Source: Flavobacterium sp. N1736 (GTDB taxonomy: Bacteria; Bacteroidota; Bacteroidia; Flavobacteriales; Flavobacteriaceae). From it: a stretch of DNA of 64,000 nt. The position numbers and the translations under genes were made by a program. Shown piece by piece: positions 9,784 through 18,543 of this stretch; positions within the stretch are counted from its first letter, which is position 1; each line of letters begins with the position of its first letter. Below the pieces are notes generated by a model that searched no databases, was not told the DNA's origin, and saw only the letters and a program-made list of their open reading frames with translations. The stretch lies in the NCBI RefSeq assembly GCF_025947065.1, contig NZ_CP109994.1:2604001-2668000 (forward strand). The letters are read 5' to 3'.

Positions 9784-9787
9784 AGTA

Positions 9788-11500
9788 ATGAAAAGTAAAA
9801 CTCTCCAAATTACTCTAATCTATATTACCATTTCGTTATTTGTAGCTATTATCTGCGACAAATTGCTAACTAGCTTTATCTCTTCTAAACAGGATTTTTA
9901 TTTCTTTATCATAAAAGACTTTATTTTCATCTTAATTACCGGTCTTATTTTCAAGTACATACTTTCGAAAAACGAAAACAGAAACAAATCAATTTTCGAA
10001 AAATTCAAAACTACAAATGAAGAAATTAAAGAATCGAATGAAAAATATGATATTGTAGCAAAAGCAACAAGTGACACTATTTGGGACTGGAAAATTCAGG
10101 AAGACAGCATTAATTGGAATAAAGGAATCGAAAGCGTTTTTGGATATAAACAAGAAGATGTTGGAAAAACGTCAAAATGGTGGTTTGATAAAATTCATCC
10201 CGAAGACAGTATTAGAATGTCTATTAAATTATATTCATTTATCGAACAAAAAACCGAAAAATGGCAAGATCAATATCGTTTCAGATGTGCAGACGGAACT
10301 TATAAATATGTTCTGGATCGGGGTTTTTTATTAAAAGACGAAAACGGAAGGGCTATCAGAATGATTGGGGCAATTCAGGATATCACGAAACAAAAAGAAG
10401 AAGAACAGCGATTAAAACTTCTTGAAACCGTAATCACACAATCAAAAGATTCTATCTTAATTACAGAAGCAAATTCTGTAAATGGTAAAATCCCAAAAAT
10501 AGTTTACGTAAATCCTGCATTTTCTCAAATGTCAGGTTATCATTCAAACGAAATAATTGGAAAATCAACCAATATTTTCAACAAAGGACCAAATTCAGAT
10601 TCAGATGAATTAAAAAAACTTTTACGAGCTATTAAAAATGAGGAAGAATGCCTCATAGAGACCATTAGTTACACAAAACAAAAAGAAGAATATTGGGTTC
10701 GATTTTCTATGATTCCGATTTTCAATAACGAAGGTGTAATTTCGCATTGGATTTCTATTCAAAGAGATATTACCGATGAGAAAAAACTAGAGACAGAAAA
10801 AGAACATCTTATTCGTGAATTAACACAAAACAATAAGGATTTAAAACAGTTTTCATACATCACATCGCACAACTTGCGCGCACCTCTGTCTAACTTAATC
10901 GGTCTTTTAAATCTTACCGAAGATATTCCGATTGAAGATTCTGAACTCGAAGAAATTCTTGCCGGATTTAGTAAATCAACCCATTTGCTAAATGAAACTA
11001 TCAATGATCTGGTAAAAGTGATCATTATTAAAGACAATCCTTCGATGCAAAAAGAAGAAGTCTCCTTAAAAGAAATATTTGAAAATGTCTTTAGTCAATT
11101 ATCTTTTCAAATCGAATTACACAAACCAATTATTAAACTAAAGTTTGACAGAGTACCATTATTAAACACAAACAAAGCTTATATTGAAAGTATTTTACTT
11201 AATTTACTGACCAATTCCATAAAATACAAATCAGAAAACAGAAAACTCAAAATTTCCATAATTGCAGAACAAATCGATCATCAGGTAATCCTGATCTTTA
11301 AAGACAACGGAATTGGAATTGATTTAGAAAGAAATCGCGACAAAGTTTTTGGATTATACCAAAGATTTCATAACTATCCTGACAGTAAAGGATTAGGATT
11401 ATATCTTGTAAAATCGCAGGTAGAAACAATGGGAGGTACTATTGGTATAGAAAGCGAAGTTAACAAAGGGACTACTTTTACAATAACTTTTAAAAATTAA
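9788..11500 (+). CDS. Membrane-bound sensor histidine kinase with two PAS domains
   Basis: The 570-residue product has two N-terminal membrane segments (about 10-30 and 38-59). PAS domain 1 lies at about 85-205 (ATSDTIWDWKIQEDSINW, with a PAC motif RMIGAIQDITKQKEE) and PAS domain 2 at about 207-330. The DHp domain has the phospho-accepting His361 in SYITSHNLRAPLS, and a HATPase domain follows (N box NLLTNSIKY, G1 DNGIGID, G2 KGLGLYLVKSQVE). The second PAS has no LOV cysteine motif, so light sensing by flavin is not supported. It is followed after 4 bp by a receiver-only protein, its likely phosphate acceptor. The signal is unknown. Confidence 0.93.
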   Translation: MKSKTLQITLIYITISLFVAIICDKLLTSFISSKQDFYFFIIKDFIFILITGLIFKYILSKNENRNKSIFEKFKTTNEEIKESNEKYDIVAKATSDTIWDWKIQEDSINWNKGIESVFGYKQEDVGKTSKWWFDKIHPEDSIRMSIKLYSFIEQKTEKWQDQYRFRCADGTYKYVLDRGFLLKDENGRAIRMIGAIQDITKQKEEEQRLKLLETVITQSKDSILITEANSVNGKIPKIVYVNPAFSQMSGYHSNEIIGKSTNIFNKGPNSDSDELKKLLRAIKNEEECLIETISYTKQKEEYWVRFSMIPIFNNEGVISHWISIQRDITDEKKLETEKEHLIRELTQNNKDLKQFSYITSHNLRAPLSNLIGLLNLTEDIPIEDSELEEILAGFSKSTHLLNETINDLVKVIIIKDNPSMQKEEVSLKEIFENVFSQLSFQIELHKPIIKLKFDRVPLLNTNKAYIESILLNLLTNSIKYKSENRKLKISIIAEQIDHQVILIFKDNGIGIDLERNRDKVFGLYQRFHNYPDSKGLGLYLVKSQVETMGGTIGIESEVNKGTTFTITFKN

Positions 11501-11504
11501 TATT

Positions 11505-11918
11505 ATGCTTGAGCAGATTTTATGTGTTGATGACGATCCAATTACATTGATGTTATGCAAAAAAGTGATTTCAAAATCTTCTTTTTCCAAAGAAATCATT
11601 ACAGCTCCAAATGGCGAAGAAGCTCTACATCATTTTAATACTTTAAAGTATAACAATAGTAAAAATAAAGTAAACAAAAAACCGGAATTAATTTTTTTAG
11701 ATTTAAATATGCCTGTAATGGGCGGTTGGGAATTTCTTGATCATTTTACTTCTCCATATTATTCTGAATTTAATACGGCAAAAGTTATTGTGTTATCTTC
11801 TACAATTGATCCTCACGATTTAGCCAAGGCAAAAAAATATCCAATTATTATTGACTTTCTTTCAAAGCCTATTACAAAACCAATGTTAGAATACCTAAAA
11901 AAGAAAATAGAACTTTAA
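11505..11918 (+). CDS. Single-domain response regulator
   Basis: The 137-residue product is a stand-alone receiver domain. The acidic pocket is D9-D11 in CVDDDPIT, the phospho-acceptor is Asp66 in FLDLNMPVMGGW, the conserved Ser/Thr is in VLSST (98-100), and Lys121 is in FLSKP. There is no DNA-binding or enzyme output domain, so it works as a phosphorelay shuttle or by protein contact. Its gene begins 4 bp after the histidine kinase stop and surely shares its message. This kinase-plus-receiver pair is common in Flavobacterium, where single receivers of this kind often lack a known output. Confidence 0.92.
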   Translation: MLEQILCVDDDPITLMLCKKVISKSSFSKEIITAPNGEEALHHFNTLKYNNSKNKVNKKPELIFLDLNMPVMGGWEFLDHFTSPYYSEFNTAKVIVLSSTIDPHDLAKAKKYPIIIDFLSKPITKPMLEYLKKKIEL

Positions 11919-11952
11919 GGAAAAAGAAGAATTTCCCATTTGTTCAAACAAA

Positions 11953-11979
11953 AAAAAGTCCTCTAAAAGAGGACTTTTT
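11953..11979. terminator. Bidirectional rho-independent terminator
   Basis: AAAGTCCTCT, a three-base loop and AGAGGACTTT form a perfect 10-bp hairpin with A and T tracts outside. It lies between the response regulator gene and the convergent rpsT. Confidence 0.9.
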
Positions 11980-12003
11980 ATATTTTTAGGAAATTGTAAT
12001 TAA

Positions 12004-12255
12004 TTACAATTTAGCAACATGTTTAGTTAATTTAGACTTCAGGTTAGAAGCTTTATTATCATGAATGATGTTCTTTTTAGCTAATTTATCAATCATAGAG
12101 ATTACAGTTGATAATTTAGAAGTTGCATCAGATTTATCAGTAGCTAATCTTAACGCTTTGATAGCATTACGAGTAGTTTTATGTTGGTATCTGTTAAGAA
12201 CTCTTCTTTTTTCGTTACTTCTGATTCTTTTTAATGCTGACTTATGATTTGCCAT
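12004..12255 (-). CDS. rpsT: 30S ribosomal protein S20
   Basis: The 83-residue basic protein begins MANHKSALKRIRSNEKRRVLNRYQHKT, the S20 signature, and has the long helical hairpin that binds 16S rRNA (TVISMIDKLAKKNIIHDNKASNLKSKL). Length matches the family. It is transcribed leftwards, with the three tRNA-Glu genes and proS upstream on the same strand. Confidence 0.98.
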   Translation of the reverse strand: MANHKSALKRIRSNEKRRVLNRYQHKTTRNAIKALRLATDKSDATSKLSTVISMIDKLAKKNIIHDNKASNLKSKLTKHVAKL

Positions 12256-12410
12256 TTTGTTTTAATTTTAGATGTAATAATTATTATAGATACTAGTTAA
12301 AAAAGAAAAACCTCCCACAATTGCAAAACAATCACTTTGGTTTTAACTAATAAAACAAAAATCGAGACACCAATTTTTATTTTATAAAACTTATTCACAA
12401 CTAATTTTAG

Positions 12411-12482
12411 TAGTCTGTAAGGGAATCGAACCCCTGTTACCAGGACGAAAGCCTGGAGTCCTAACCCCTAGACGAACAGACC
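12411..12482 (-). tRNA. tRNA-Glu (anticodon UUC), variant body
   Basis: Read on the minus strand the 72-nt gene folds as a cloverleaf: acceptor GGTCTGT with ACAGACT (a G-U pair at 1-72), D arm GTCT...AGGAC, anticodon stem CCAGG/CCTGG with loop CTTTCGT (anticodon TTC), and T arm AGGGG-TTCGATT-CCCCT. The discriminator is A and CCA is not encoded. Its acceptor, anticodon and T stems differ from those of the two neighbouring tRNA-Glu copies. Confidence 0.93.
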
Positions 12483-12525
12483 AGTTCTTCTAAGTTTTCT
12501 TCAATTTATAATAAACTGAAATTTG

Positions 12526-12597
12526 TAGCCCGTAGCGGAATCGAACCGCTCTTACATGGATGAAAACCATGCGTCCTAACCGATAGACGAACGGGCC
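12526..12597 (-). tRNA. tRNA-Glu (anticodon UUC), copy A
   Basis: On the minus strand the 72-nt gene has acceptor GGCCCGT with ACGGGCT, anticodon stem-loop CATGG-TTTTCAT-CCATG (anticodon TTC) and T arm AGCGG-TTCGATT-CCGCT. No CCA is encoded. It is identical to the copy at 12643-12714. Confidence 0.95.
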
Positions 12598-12642
12598 ATT
12601 TTTTACATCAAGTTAAATAACGTAATTCACAAAAGAAAATAG

Positions 12643-12714
12643 TAGCCCGTAGCGGAATCGAACCGCTCTTACATGGATGAAAACCATGCGTCCTAACCGA
12701 TAGACGAACGGGCC
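12643..12714 (-). tRNA. tRNA-Glu (anticodon UUC), copy B
   Basis: This gene is identical in sequence to the copy at 12526-12597, separated from it by 45 bp. The three tRNA-Glu genes lie between proS and rpsT on the same strand and may be cut from one precursor. Confidence 0.95.
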
Positions 12715-12791
12715 TGCTTCTCTAATGCGGATGCAAAAATACAACTATTTTTAAGATGTACAATACCTGACGCAAAAAAAATTAAAATTTT

Positions 12792-14270
12792 TTAATATGC
12801 CTTCGCAAAAAGCACTCTTTTTGAAGAAGGATTCCCAGTAAGCACACAGGTTCCCGCCTCTTCTACAGCATCCAAAGGGATGCAGCGAATCGTCGCTTTT
12901 GTCAAGTCTTTTATCTTTTCTTCAGTAGCAGCAGTACCGTCCCAATGAGCTGATACAAAACCTGCTTTTCCATCCAAAACTTCCTTAAATTCCTCAAAAC
13001 TATTTACTTCCGTAATATGCGTATTACGATATTCTAATGCTTTATTAAATAAATCATTTTGAATTTGCTCTAACAGGTCATTTATATAGTTTACAATTCC
13101 TTCACCAGAAACCGTTTCTTTTGTCAATGTGTCACGTCTTGCTACTTCAAAAGTTCCGTTTTCTAAATCTTTTGGTCCAACAGCAATTCTAACCGGAACT
13201 CCTTTTAATTCCCATTCAGCAAACTTGAATCCTGGTTTTTGAGTTGTTCTGTCATCATATTTAACTGAAATCTTCAACTTTTTCAACTTGGCGGTTAATT
13301 CATTCACTGCCGTTGTGATTTCTGCTAATTGTTCATCTGTTTTATAAATTGGAACTATCACCACTTGTATTGGCGCTAAATTAGGAGGCAAAACCAATCC
13401 CTGATCATCAGAATGCGTCATAACCAAAGCTCCCATCAAGCGGGTAGAAACTCCCCAGGAAGTTCCCCACACATGCTCTTGTTTTCCTTCGGCATTTGCA
13501 AATTTCACATCAAATGCTTTTGCAAAGTTCTGACCTAAAAAGTGAGATGTTCCTGCCTGCAATGCTTTTCCGTCCTGCATTAAAGCTTCAATACAATAAG
13601 TTTCATCTGCTCCTGCAAAACGTTCTGTTTCGGTTTTTATACCTTTTACCACAGGAATCGCCATGAAGTTTTCTGCAAAATCCGCATAAACATTCATCAT
13701 CTTTTCAGACTCTTCCAAAGCTTCTGCTTTTGTAGCATGAGCCGTATGCCCTTCCTGCCATAAAAACTCAGCAGTTCTCAAAAACAAACGTGTACGCATT
13801 TCCCAACGAACAACATTTGCCCATTGATTGATTAATAAAGGTAAATCTCTGTAAGACTGTACCCATCCTTTATAAGTAGACCAAATAATTGCCTCACTTG
13901 TAGGACGAACAATAAGTTCTTCTTCTAATTTGGCATTTGGATCAACCATTAGTTTTCCGGGTTTATCCGGATCATTTTTTAATCTATAATGGGTTACGAT
14001 AGCGCACTCTTTTGCGAATCCTTCAGCATTTTTTTCTTCAGCTTCAAACATGCTTTTGGGCACAAATAAAGGAAAATATGCATTTTGATGTCCGGTCTCT
14101 TTAAACATTCTGTCAAGCTCTGCCTGCATTTTTTCCCAAATCGCATATCCGTATGGTTTTATTACCATACAGCCTCTAACCCCTGAATTTTCGGCTAAAT
14201 CTGCTTTTACAACCAGTTCATTATACCATTTCGAATAATCTTCTGATCTTGTAGTGAGGTTCTTACTCAT
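12792..14270 (-). CDS. proS: Prolyl-tRNA synthetase (short archaeal/eukaryotic-like type)
   Basis: The 492-residue product is the short class II ProRS (ProS type 3) without the editing insertion. It has the N-terminal [40 protein letters not shown] region, motif 2 around [24 protein letters not shown], motif 3 near [24 protein letters not shown], an anticodon-binding domain ([12 protein letters not shown]) and the C-terminal zinc-type domain ending KRVLFAKAY. It charges tRNA-Pro with proline. The start ATG has an upstream promoter that matches the -33/-7 pattern well. Confidence 0.97.
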   Translation of the reverse strand: MSKNLTTRSEDYSKWYNELVVKADLAENSGVRGCMVIKPYGYAIWEKMQAELDRMFKETGHQNAYFPLFVPKSMFEAEEKNAEGFAKECAIVTHYRLKNDPDKPGKLMVDPNAKLEEELIVRPTSEAIIWSTYKGWVQSYRDLPLLINQWANVVRWEMRTRLFLRTAEFLWQEGHTAHATKAEALEESEKMMNVYADFAENFMAIPVVKGIKTETERFAGADETYCIEALMQDGKALQAGTSHFLGQNFAKAFDVKFANAEGKQEHVWGTSWGVSTRLMGALVMTHSDDQGLVLPPNLAPIQVVIVPIYKTDEQLAEITTAVNELTAKLKKLKISVKYDDRTTQKPGFKFAEWELKGVPVRIAVGPKDLENGTFEVARRDTLTKETVSGEGIVNYINDLLEQIQNDLFNKALEYRNTHITEVNSFEEFKEVLDGKAGFVSAHWDGTAATEEKIKDLTKATIRCIPLDAVEEAGTCVLTGNPSSKRVLFAKAY

Positions 14271-14322
14271 ATTGAATAGTTTGGCACAAATTTTGTTTTA
14301 ATAATTTAACTAAATAGTTTGA

Positions 14323-14350
14323 CAAAACTAACTATTTTTGTAATGTGCAA
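14323..14350 (-). promoter_or_regulatory. proS promoter (TTG -17 bp- TAGTTTTG)
   Basis: On the minus strand a TTG (plus-strand CAA at 14348-14350) is followed after 17 bp by TAGTTTTG (plus-strand 14323-14330). Both match the flavobacterial consensus, about 52 nt before the proS ATG. Confidence 0.6.
14333..14340 (+). promoter_or_regulatory. Candidate -7 box (TATTTTTG) of the Gly/Tyr-rich lipoprotein gene
   Basis: TATTTTTG matches TAnnTTTG and lies 30 nt before the ATG at 14371. It is back to back with the proS -7 box, 2 bp away, so polymerase cannot occupy both at once. Confidence 0.45.
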
Positions 14351-14370
14351 CAATAAAAATCACCACAGAT

Positions 14371-15369
14371 ATGAAAACTTCTATTTCTCTTCGCCAAAAC
14401 TCAGCTCATTTCTACCTAATTGGATTACTGAGTTTTCTAGCAGCTTCGTGTGGTTCTTACCAAAATACTTCATACAGTGATAATGACGGAGTATATGGTG
14501 GTTCATCAAGAACATACGCTCAAACTACTACCACAGGTACAAACAATCAATATAAGGATTATTTCAAATCATTACAAGACGATAATCAGCCAACTGAGAT
14601 TTTTACAGATGTAGATTCTTATGGCAATTACGCCGAAAATGACAGTACACAAACTGCTGTAACAACAAATGCATACCCTGCATGGGGAAGTGCTAATACC
14701 GAAGTAGCTGTAAACTATTACTCTGATCCAACCTGGTCAATAGGATTTGGTTTTGGACTTGGATATCCATATTACGGATGGGGTTATGGCGGCGGTTACT
14801 GGGGATACCCTGGCTATGCCTGGGGATACCCTGGATATTGGGGAGGTGGTTACTACCCTGGATACTGGGGAGGTTACGGATACCGTTACAACAACTACGC
14901 TTACAACTATGGCAGAAGAGGATCTGCAGCTTACTATGGCGGAAGAAACTACGCTTATAACAGAAATTATACTTCAAGAGGATATACTAACAGAGGATAC
15001 ACTGACAGAAGCTATAGCAATAGAAGCTACACGAACAGAGGAAGCTATACCACTAATAGAAATTATACCAACAGAAGCAACGGCTATTCTGACTATAGAA
15101 GAAGCGCTGTAAATGGCAGAACGTCAAGTCCTACTTTTACAAATAGAAACTATTCTAATTCTAACAGAAGCAGTTACGATTATTCAAACAGAGGTTCAGG
15201 TAACACTACCAGAAGCTACAATAGCGGCAGCAACAACTCATCTAGAAGTTATTCATCACCAAGCAGCGGATCTTCACGTTCTTATAGCAGTGGCGGCGGT
15301 GGCGGAAGCATGAGATCATCTGGCGGCGGCGGTGGAAGATCTGGCGGTGGCGGTGGAGGAAGAAGATAA
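14371..15369 (+). CDS. Low-complexity Gly/Tyr/Ser/Arg-rich lipoprotein
   Basis: The 332-residue product begins with a lipoprotein signal (MKTSISLRQNSAHFYLIGLLSFLAASC, Cys27). The mature protein has a polar region to about residue 105 and then a Gly/Tyr/Trp-rich block (about 125-180; GYPGYWGGGYYPGYWGGYGY). A long run of degenerate (S/T)NRxYTNRGY repeats follows at about 185-290, and the tail is Ser/Gly-rich with poly-Gly ending GGGGGGRR. There is no enzymatic motif. The composition suggests a surface-exposed, flexible or adhesive layer protein. Genes of this type sit beside proS in other flavobacteria to my recollection. It is followed by the FadL-like gene after 47 bp, a probable operon. Confidence 0.75.
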   Translation: MKTSISLRQNSAHFYLIGLLSFLAASCGSYQNTSYSDNDGVYGGSSRTYAQTTTTGTNNQYKDYFKSLQDDNQPTEIFTDVDSYGNYAENDSTQTAVTTNAYPAWGSANTEVAVNYYSDPTWSIGFGFGLGYPYYGWGYGGGYWGYPGYAWGYPGYWGGGYYPGYWGGYGYRYNNYAYNYGRRGSAAYYGGRNYAYNRNYTSRGYTNRGYTDRSYSNRSYTNRGSYTTNRNYTNRSNGYSDYRRSAVNGRTSSPTFTNRNYSNSNRSSYDYSNRGSGNTTRSYNSGSNNSSRSYSSPSSGSSRSYSSGGGGGSMRSSGGGGGRSGGGGGGRR

Positions 15370-15416
15370 TTTCTCTACTGTTTAACATCTACAAAATCAT
15401 TTAACACCTAAATCAA

Positions 15417-16994
15417 ATGAAAAAAATATTATTCCTAATTATATCGGGACTAACTATTAGCGTCTCACATTCACAAGAAGTTTCAGATGCTGTACGTTAT
15501 GCTCAGGACAATTTAACCGGAACTGCCAGATTTAGAGCCATGAGTGGAGCCTTTGGAGCAGTTGGCGGAGATTTATCTTCTCTTTCTGTAAACCCTGCCG
15601 GATCTGCTATATTTTTGAACAATCAGGTTGCAATAACTTTTAGCAATCAGAATATTAAAAATAATTCTAGTTACTTCGGAACTCAAACAAGTGACAAAGA
15701 CAACTCTTTTATCCTGAATCAGGCTGGCGGTGTTTTTGTTTTTAACGATAGAAATAATAAAAGTGGTTGGAATAAAATAGCTATTGGAGCTTCTTATGAA
15801 AATACCAATAATTTCAATAATAACACATACTCTGCTGGAACGAATCCAACACGTTCTATTGATGGGTATTTTTTAGCTTATGCTAATTATGGTAATGGAG
15901 GAGCGCCAGTGCCTGGTCAATTTGTTGAAATAGGTGACAAAGAGCCAATCACTAACAGATACGGTTTTTTAGGTTCTAATTTACCTAATAGCCAATATCC
16001 TAATTTATCAGGATTCTCTGCTCAGCAAGCAATGTTAGGATATCAAGGTTTTATAATAAATGCCGATGACGAAAATAATCCAAACAGTACTTATAGCACA
16101 AATGTTCCTGCTGGCGGCAATTTTTATCAGGATAATATAATATCTGAACGAGGATACAATAGTAAAGTAAGTTTTAACATTGCAACCTCATATAAAGACA
16201 GAATTTATCTTGGAGCCAACTTAAATGTACATGTTACTGATTATAGAAGATCAAGCAGTTTTTATGAAGAAAATGATAATCCATTAGTTCCTGCTCCAAC
16301 TATCTCTAATTTAACTTTTAATAACGAATTATATACTTACGGAAACGGATTCTCTTTTCAACTCGGAGCCATTGGTAAAGTTACAGAAGCTTTTCGTCTT
16401 GGTATAGCATACGAATCTAATACATGGTACGAACTTTATGATGAAGTTCATCAAAGTTTATATACACTAACAGAAACAAGCGGAGGACAAGGGGTTGAAT
16501 ATACATTAAATCCTGACTATGTAAACGTTTACGAATCTTACACCTTACAAACACCCGGAAAATTTACTTTTAGTGGAGCTTATATCTTCGGAAAATCAGG
16601 TTTAATTAGTATTGATTATGCTATAAAAGATTACGGAAACACTAAATTTAAACCAAATAGTGGCGGTTTTGGAGGATTAAACAACGACATCAGCGACCAA
16701 ATGACCAGTAATGGTGAATTAAGAGTTGGTGCTGAATACAAAATAAAAAGATTGAGTTTAAGAGGCGGATATCGTTTTGAAGGAAGTCCTTATAAAAACA
16801 AAACTACAATTGGAGATTTAAACAGTTACTCTGGTGGTTTGGGTTATAATTTTGGAGGCACAAAATTAGATTTAGCCTATTCTTATGCAGAGAGAAAAAC
16901 AAGTCAGGGATTTTTTGCAACAGGATTAACTGATCCTGCCAATATTACATCGAAACTAAATAATGTTTCTTTGTCTTTATTATTTGAATTGTAA
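15417..16994 (+). CDS. Outer-membrane transport protein, FadL/OmpP1/TodX-like
   Basis: The 525-residue product has a signal peptide (MKKILFLIISGLTISVSHSQ) and the FadL-like N-terminal motif DAVRYAQDNLTGTARFRAMSGAFGAVGGDLSSLSVNPAGSAIF, which forms the hatch of these barrels. Alternating beta-strands follow and the protein ends SLLFEL. FadL-type proteins let hydrophobic compounds such as long-chain fatty acids or aromatics diffuse through the outer membrane; the substrate here is unknown. Bacteroidota copies are often labelled hemin receptors on weak grounds. It is probably co-transcribed with the lipoprotein before it, and a strong terminator follows. Confidence 0.85.
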   Translation: MKKILFLIISGLTISVSHSQEVSDAVRYAQDNLTGTARFRAMSGAFGAVGGDLSSLSVNPAGSAIFLNNQVAITFSNQNIKNNSSYFGTQTSDKDNSFILNQAGGVFVFNDRNNKSGWNKIAIGASYENTNNFNNNTYSAGTNPTRSIDGYFLAYANYGNGGAPVPGQFVEIGDKEPITNRYGFLGSNLPNSQYPNLSGFSAQQAMLGYQGFIINADDENNPNSTYSTNVPAGGNFYQDNIISERGYNSKVSFNIATSYKDRIYLGANLNVHVTDYRRSSSFYEENDNPLVPAPTISNLTFNNELYTYGNGFSFQLGAIGKVTEAFRLGIAYESNTWYELYDEVHQSLYTLTETSGGQGVEYTLNPDYVNVYESYTLQTPGKFTFSGAYIFGKSGLISIDYAIKDYGNTKFKPNSGGFGGLNNDISDQMTSNGELRVGAEYKIKRLSLRGGYRFEGSPYKNKTTIGDLNSYSGGLGYNFGGTKLDLAYSYAERKTSQGFFATGLTDPANITSKLNNVSLSLLFEL

Positions 16995-17021
16995 TTAAGA
17001 ATAAATAGATTATCTAAATTT

Positions 17022-17053
17022 CCGTCAGGTCTTTTACCTGGCGGATTTTTTTT
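17022..17053 (+). terminator. Rho-independent terminator
   Basis: CCGTCAGGT, a short loop and ACCTGGCGG (one G-U pair) are followed by eight T residues, 28 nt after the FadL-like gene. Confidence 0.85.
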
Positions 17054-17163
17054 AGCCCTGATACAAAAAGATATAACAGAAACCAGTCCCAATAACTATT
17101 CAGGAAGCTTCATAAAAAACATCTAAAAGAAACCGAAACAACTGGTGTTTGAATAAAAAAGTG

Positions 17164-17171
17164 TAATTTTG
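17164..17171 (+). promoter_or_regulatory. rimO -7 promoter box (TAATTTTG)
   Basis: TAATTTTG matches TAnnTTTG and lies 20 nt upstream of the rimO ATG at 17191. The nearest TTTG upstream (17148-17151) is only 12 bp away, too close for the usual -33. Confidence 0.5.
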
Positions 17172-17190
17172 CACTCCAATTTATAAAAGT

Positions 17191-18504
17191 ATGAGAACCA
17201 AGTCTTTAAAAAAGAACAAAATTAACGTAATCACTCTTGGGTGTTCGAAGAATGTGTATGACAGCGAAGTGCTTATGGGTCAGCTTCGTGCGAATGGAAA
17301 AGACGTACAACACGAAGCTCCGGCAGCCGAAGAAGGAAACATAATTGTAATTAACACTTGCGGATTTATCGATAATGCAAAAGCAGAATCAGTAAATATG
17401 ATTTTGGAATATGCTGATAAAAAAGACAAAGGTTTAGTAGACAAGGTTTTTGTAACCGGATGTTTATCTGAACGTTACAGACCGGATCTGGAAAAAGAAA
17501 TCCCAAATGTCGATCAATATTTTGGTACTACAGAATTACCTCAACTATTGAAAGCTTTAGGTGCCGACTATAAACACGAATTGTTAGGAGAACGCTTAAC
17601 GACAACTCCGAAAAACTACGCTTATTTAAAAATTGCTGAAGGTTGCGACAGACCTTGCAGTTTTTGTGCGATTCCGTTAATGCGTGGAAAACACGTTTCT
17701 CAAACTATTGAGAAATTAGTGAAAGAAGCAGAAGGTTTAGCTAAAAATGGCGTAAAAGAACTAATCTTAATTGCTCAAGACTTAACGTATTATGGTCTTG
17801 ATATTTATAAAAAGAGAAATCTTGCCGAACTTTTAGAAGCTTTGGTAAAAGTAGAAGGCATTGAATGGATTCGTTTGCACTACGCCTTCCCTACCGGTTT
17901 CCCGATGGACGTTTTGGAAGTAATGAAACGCGAGCCAAAAATTTGTAATTATATTGATATTCCGTTGCAGCATATTTCTGATTCTATTTTGAAATCAATG
18001 CGTCGTGGTACAACTCAGGCAAAAACAACACAATTGTTGAAAGATTTTCGCGCTGCGGTTCCGGGGATGGCAATTAGAACTACATTAATTGTTGGTTATC
18101 CGGGAGAAACTCAGGAAGATTTTGAAATTTTGAAAGATTTCGTTCAGGAAATGAAATTTGACAGAATGGGCTGTTTCGCTTATTCTCACGAAGAAAACAC
18201 ACATGCTTATTTACTTGAAGACGACGTTCCGGATGATATAAAACAAGCAAGAGCAAATGAAATTATGGAATTGCAATCGCAAATTTCATGGGATTTAAAT
18301 CAGGAAAAAGTAGGTCAGGTTTTCAAATGTATTATCGACAGAAAAGAAGGCGCTCATTTTGTGGGAAGAACAGAATTTGATAGTCCGGATGTTGATAACG
18401 AAGTTTTAATAGATGCATCAAAACATTACGTAAAAACAGGTGAATTTGTTAATATAAGGATAATTGAAGCAACAGAATTTGATTTATACGGAGAACCTGC
18501 TTAA
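17191..18504 (+). CDS. rimO: Ribosomal protein S12 methylthiotransferase RimO
   Basis: The 437-residue product is a radical SAM methylthiotransferase. The N-terminal UPF0004 domain has its three cluster cysteines in TLGCSKN, NTCGFI and VTGCLSERY. The radical SAM motif is CDRPCSFCAIP (CX3CX2C), and a TRAM domain ends the protein. RimO adds a methylthio group to the beta carbon of a conserved Asp of ribosomal protein S12, using two 4Fe-4S clusters. Motif order, length and the phrases MRGKHVSQTIEKLVKEAEGLAKNGVKELILIAQDLTYYG favour RimO over MiaB. A small secreted-protein gene follows after 39 bp. Confidence 0.97.
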   Translation: MRTKSLKKNKINVITLGCSKNVYDSEVLMGQLRANGKDVQHEAPAAEEGNIIVINTCGFIDNAKAESVNMILEYADKKDKGLVDKVFVTGCLSERYRPDLEKEIPNVDQYFGTTELPQLLKALGADYKHELLGERLTTTPKNYAYLKIAEGCDRPCSFCAIPLMRGKHVSQTIEKLVKEAEGLAKNGVKELILIAQDLTYYGLDIYKKRNLAELLEALVKVEGIEWIRLHYAFPTGFPMDVLEVMKREPKICNYIDIPLQHISDSILKSMRRGTTQAKTTQLLKDFRAAVPGMAIRTTLIVGYPGETQEDFEILKDFVQEMKFDRMGCFAYSHEENTHAYLLEDDVPDDIKQARANEIMELQSQISWDLNQEKVGQVFKCIIDRKEGAHFVGRTEFDSPDVDNEVLIDASKHYVKTGEFVNIRIIEATEFDLYGEPA

Positions 18505-18543
18505 ATTTACGGTATTCTTTTGCTAACTTTAGATAAAACATTT

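Noticed and set aside
9788..11500. LOV-type photoreceptor reading of the second PAS domain
   Set aside because: The sequence has NIFNKGPNSDSDE at the place of the flavin-binding Cys motif, so the needed cysteine is absent.
14693..15313. Several alternative frames overlapping the Gly/Tyr-rich lipoprotein gene
   Set aside because: They are shadow frames of the repetitive coding sequence; only the 14371 frame has a start, a signal peptide and a sensible protein.
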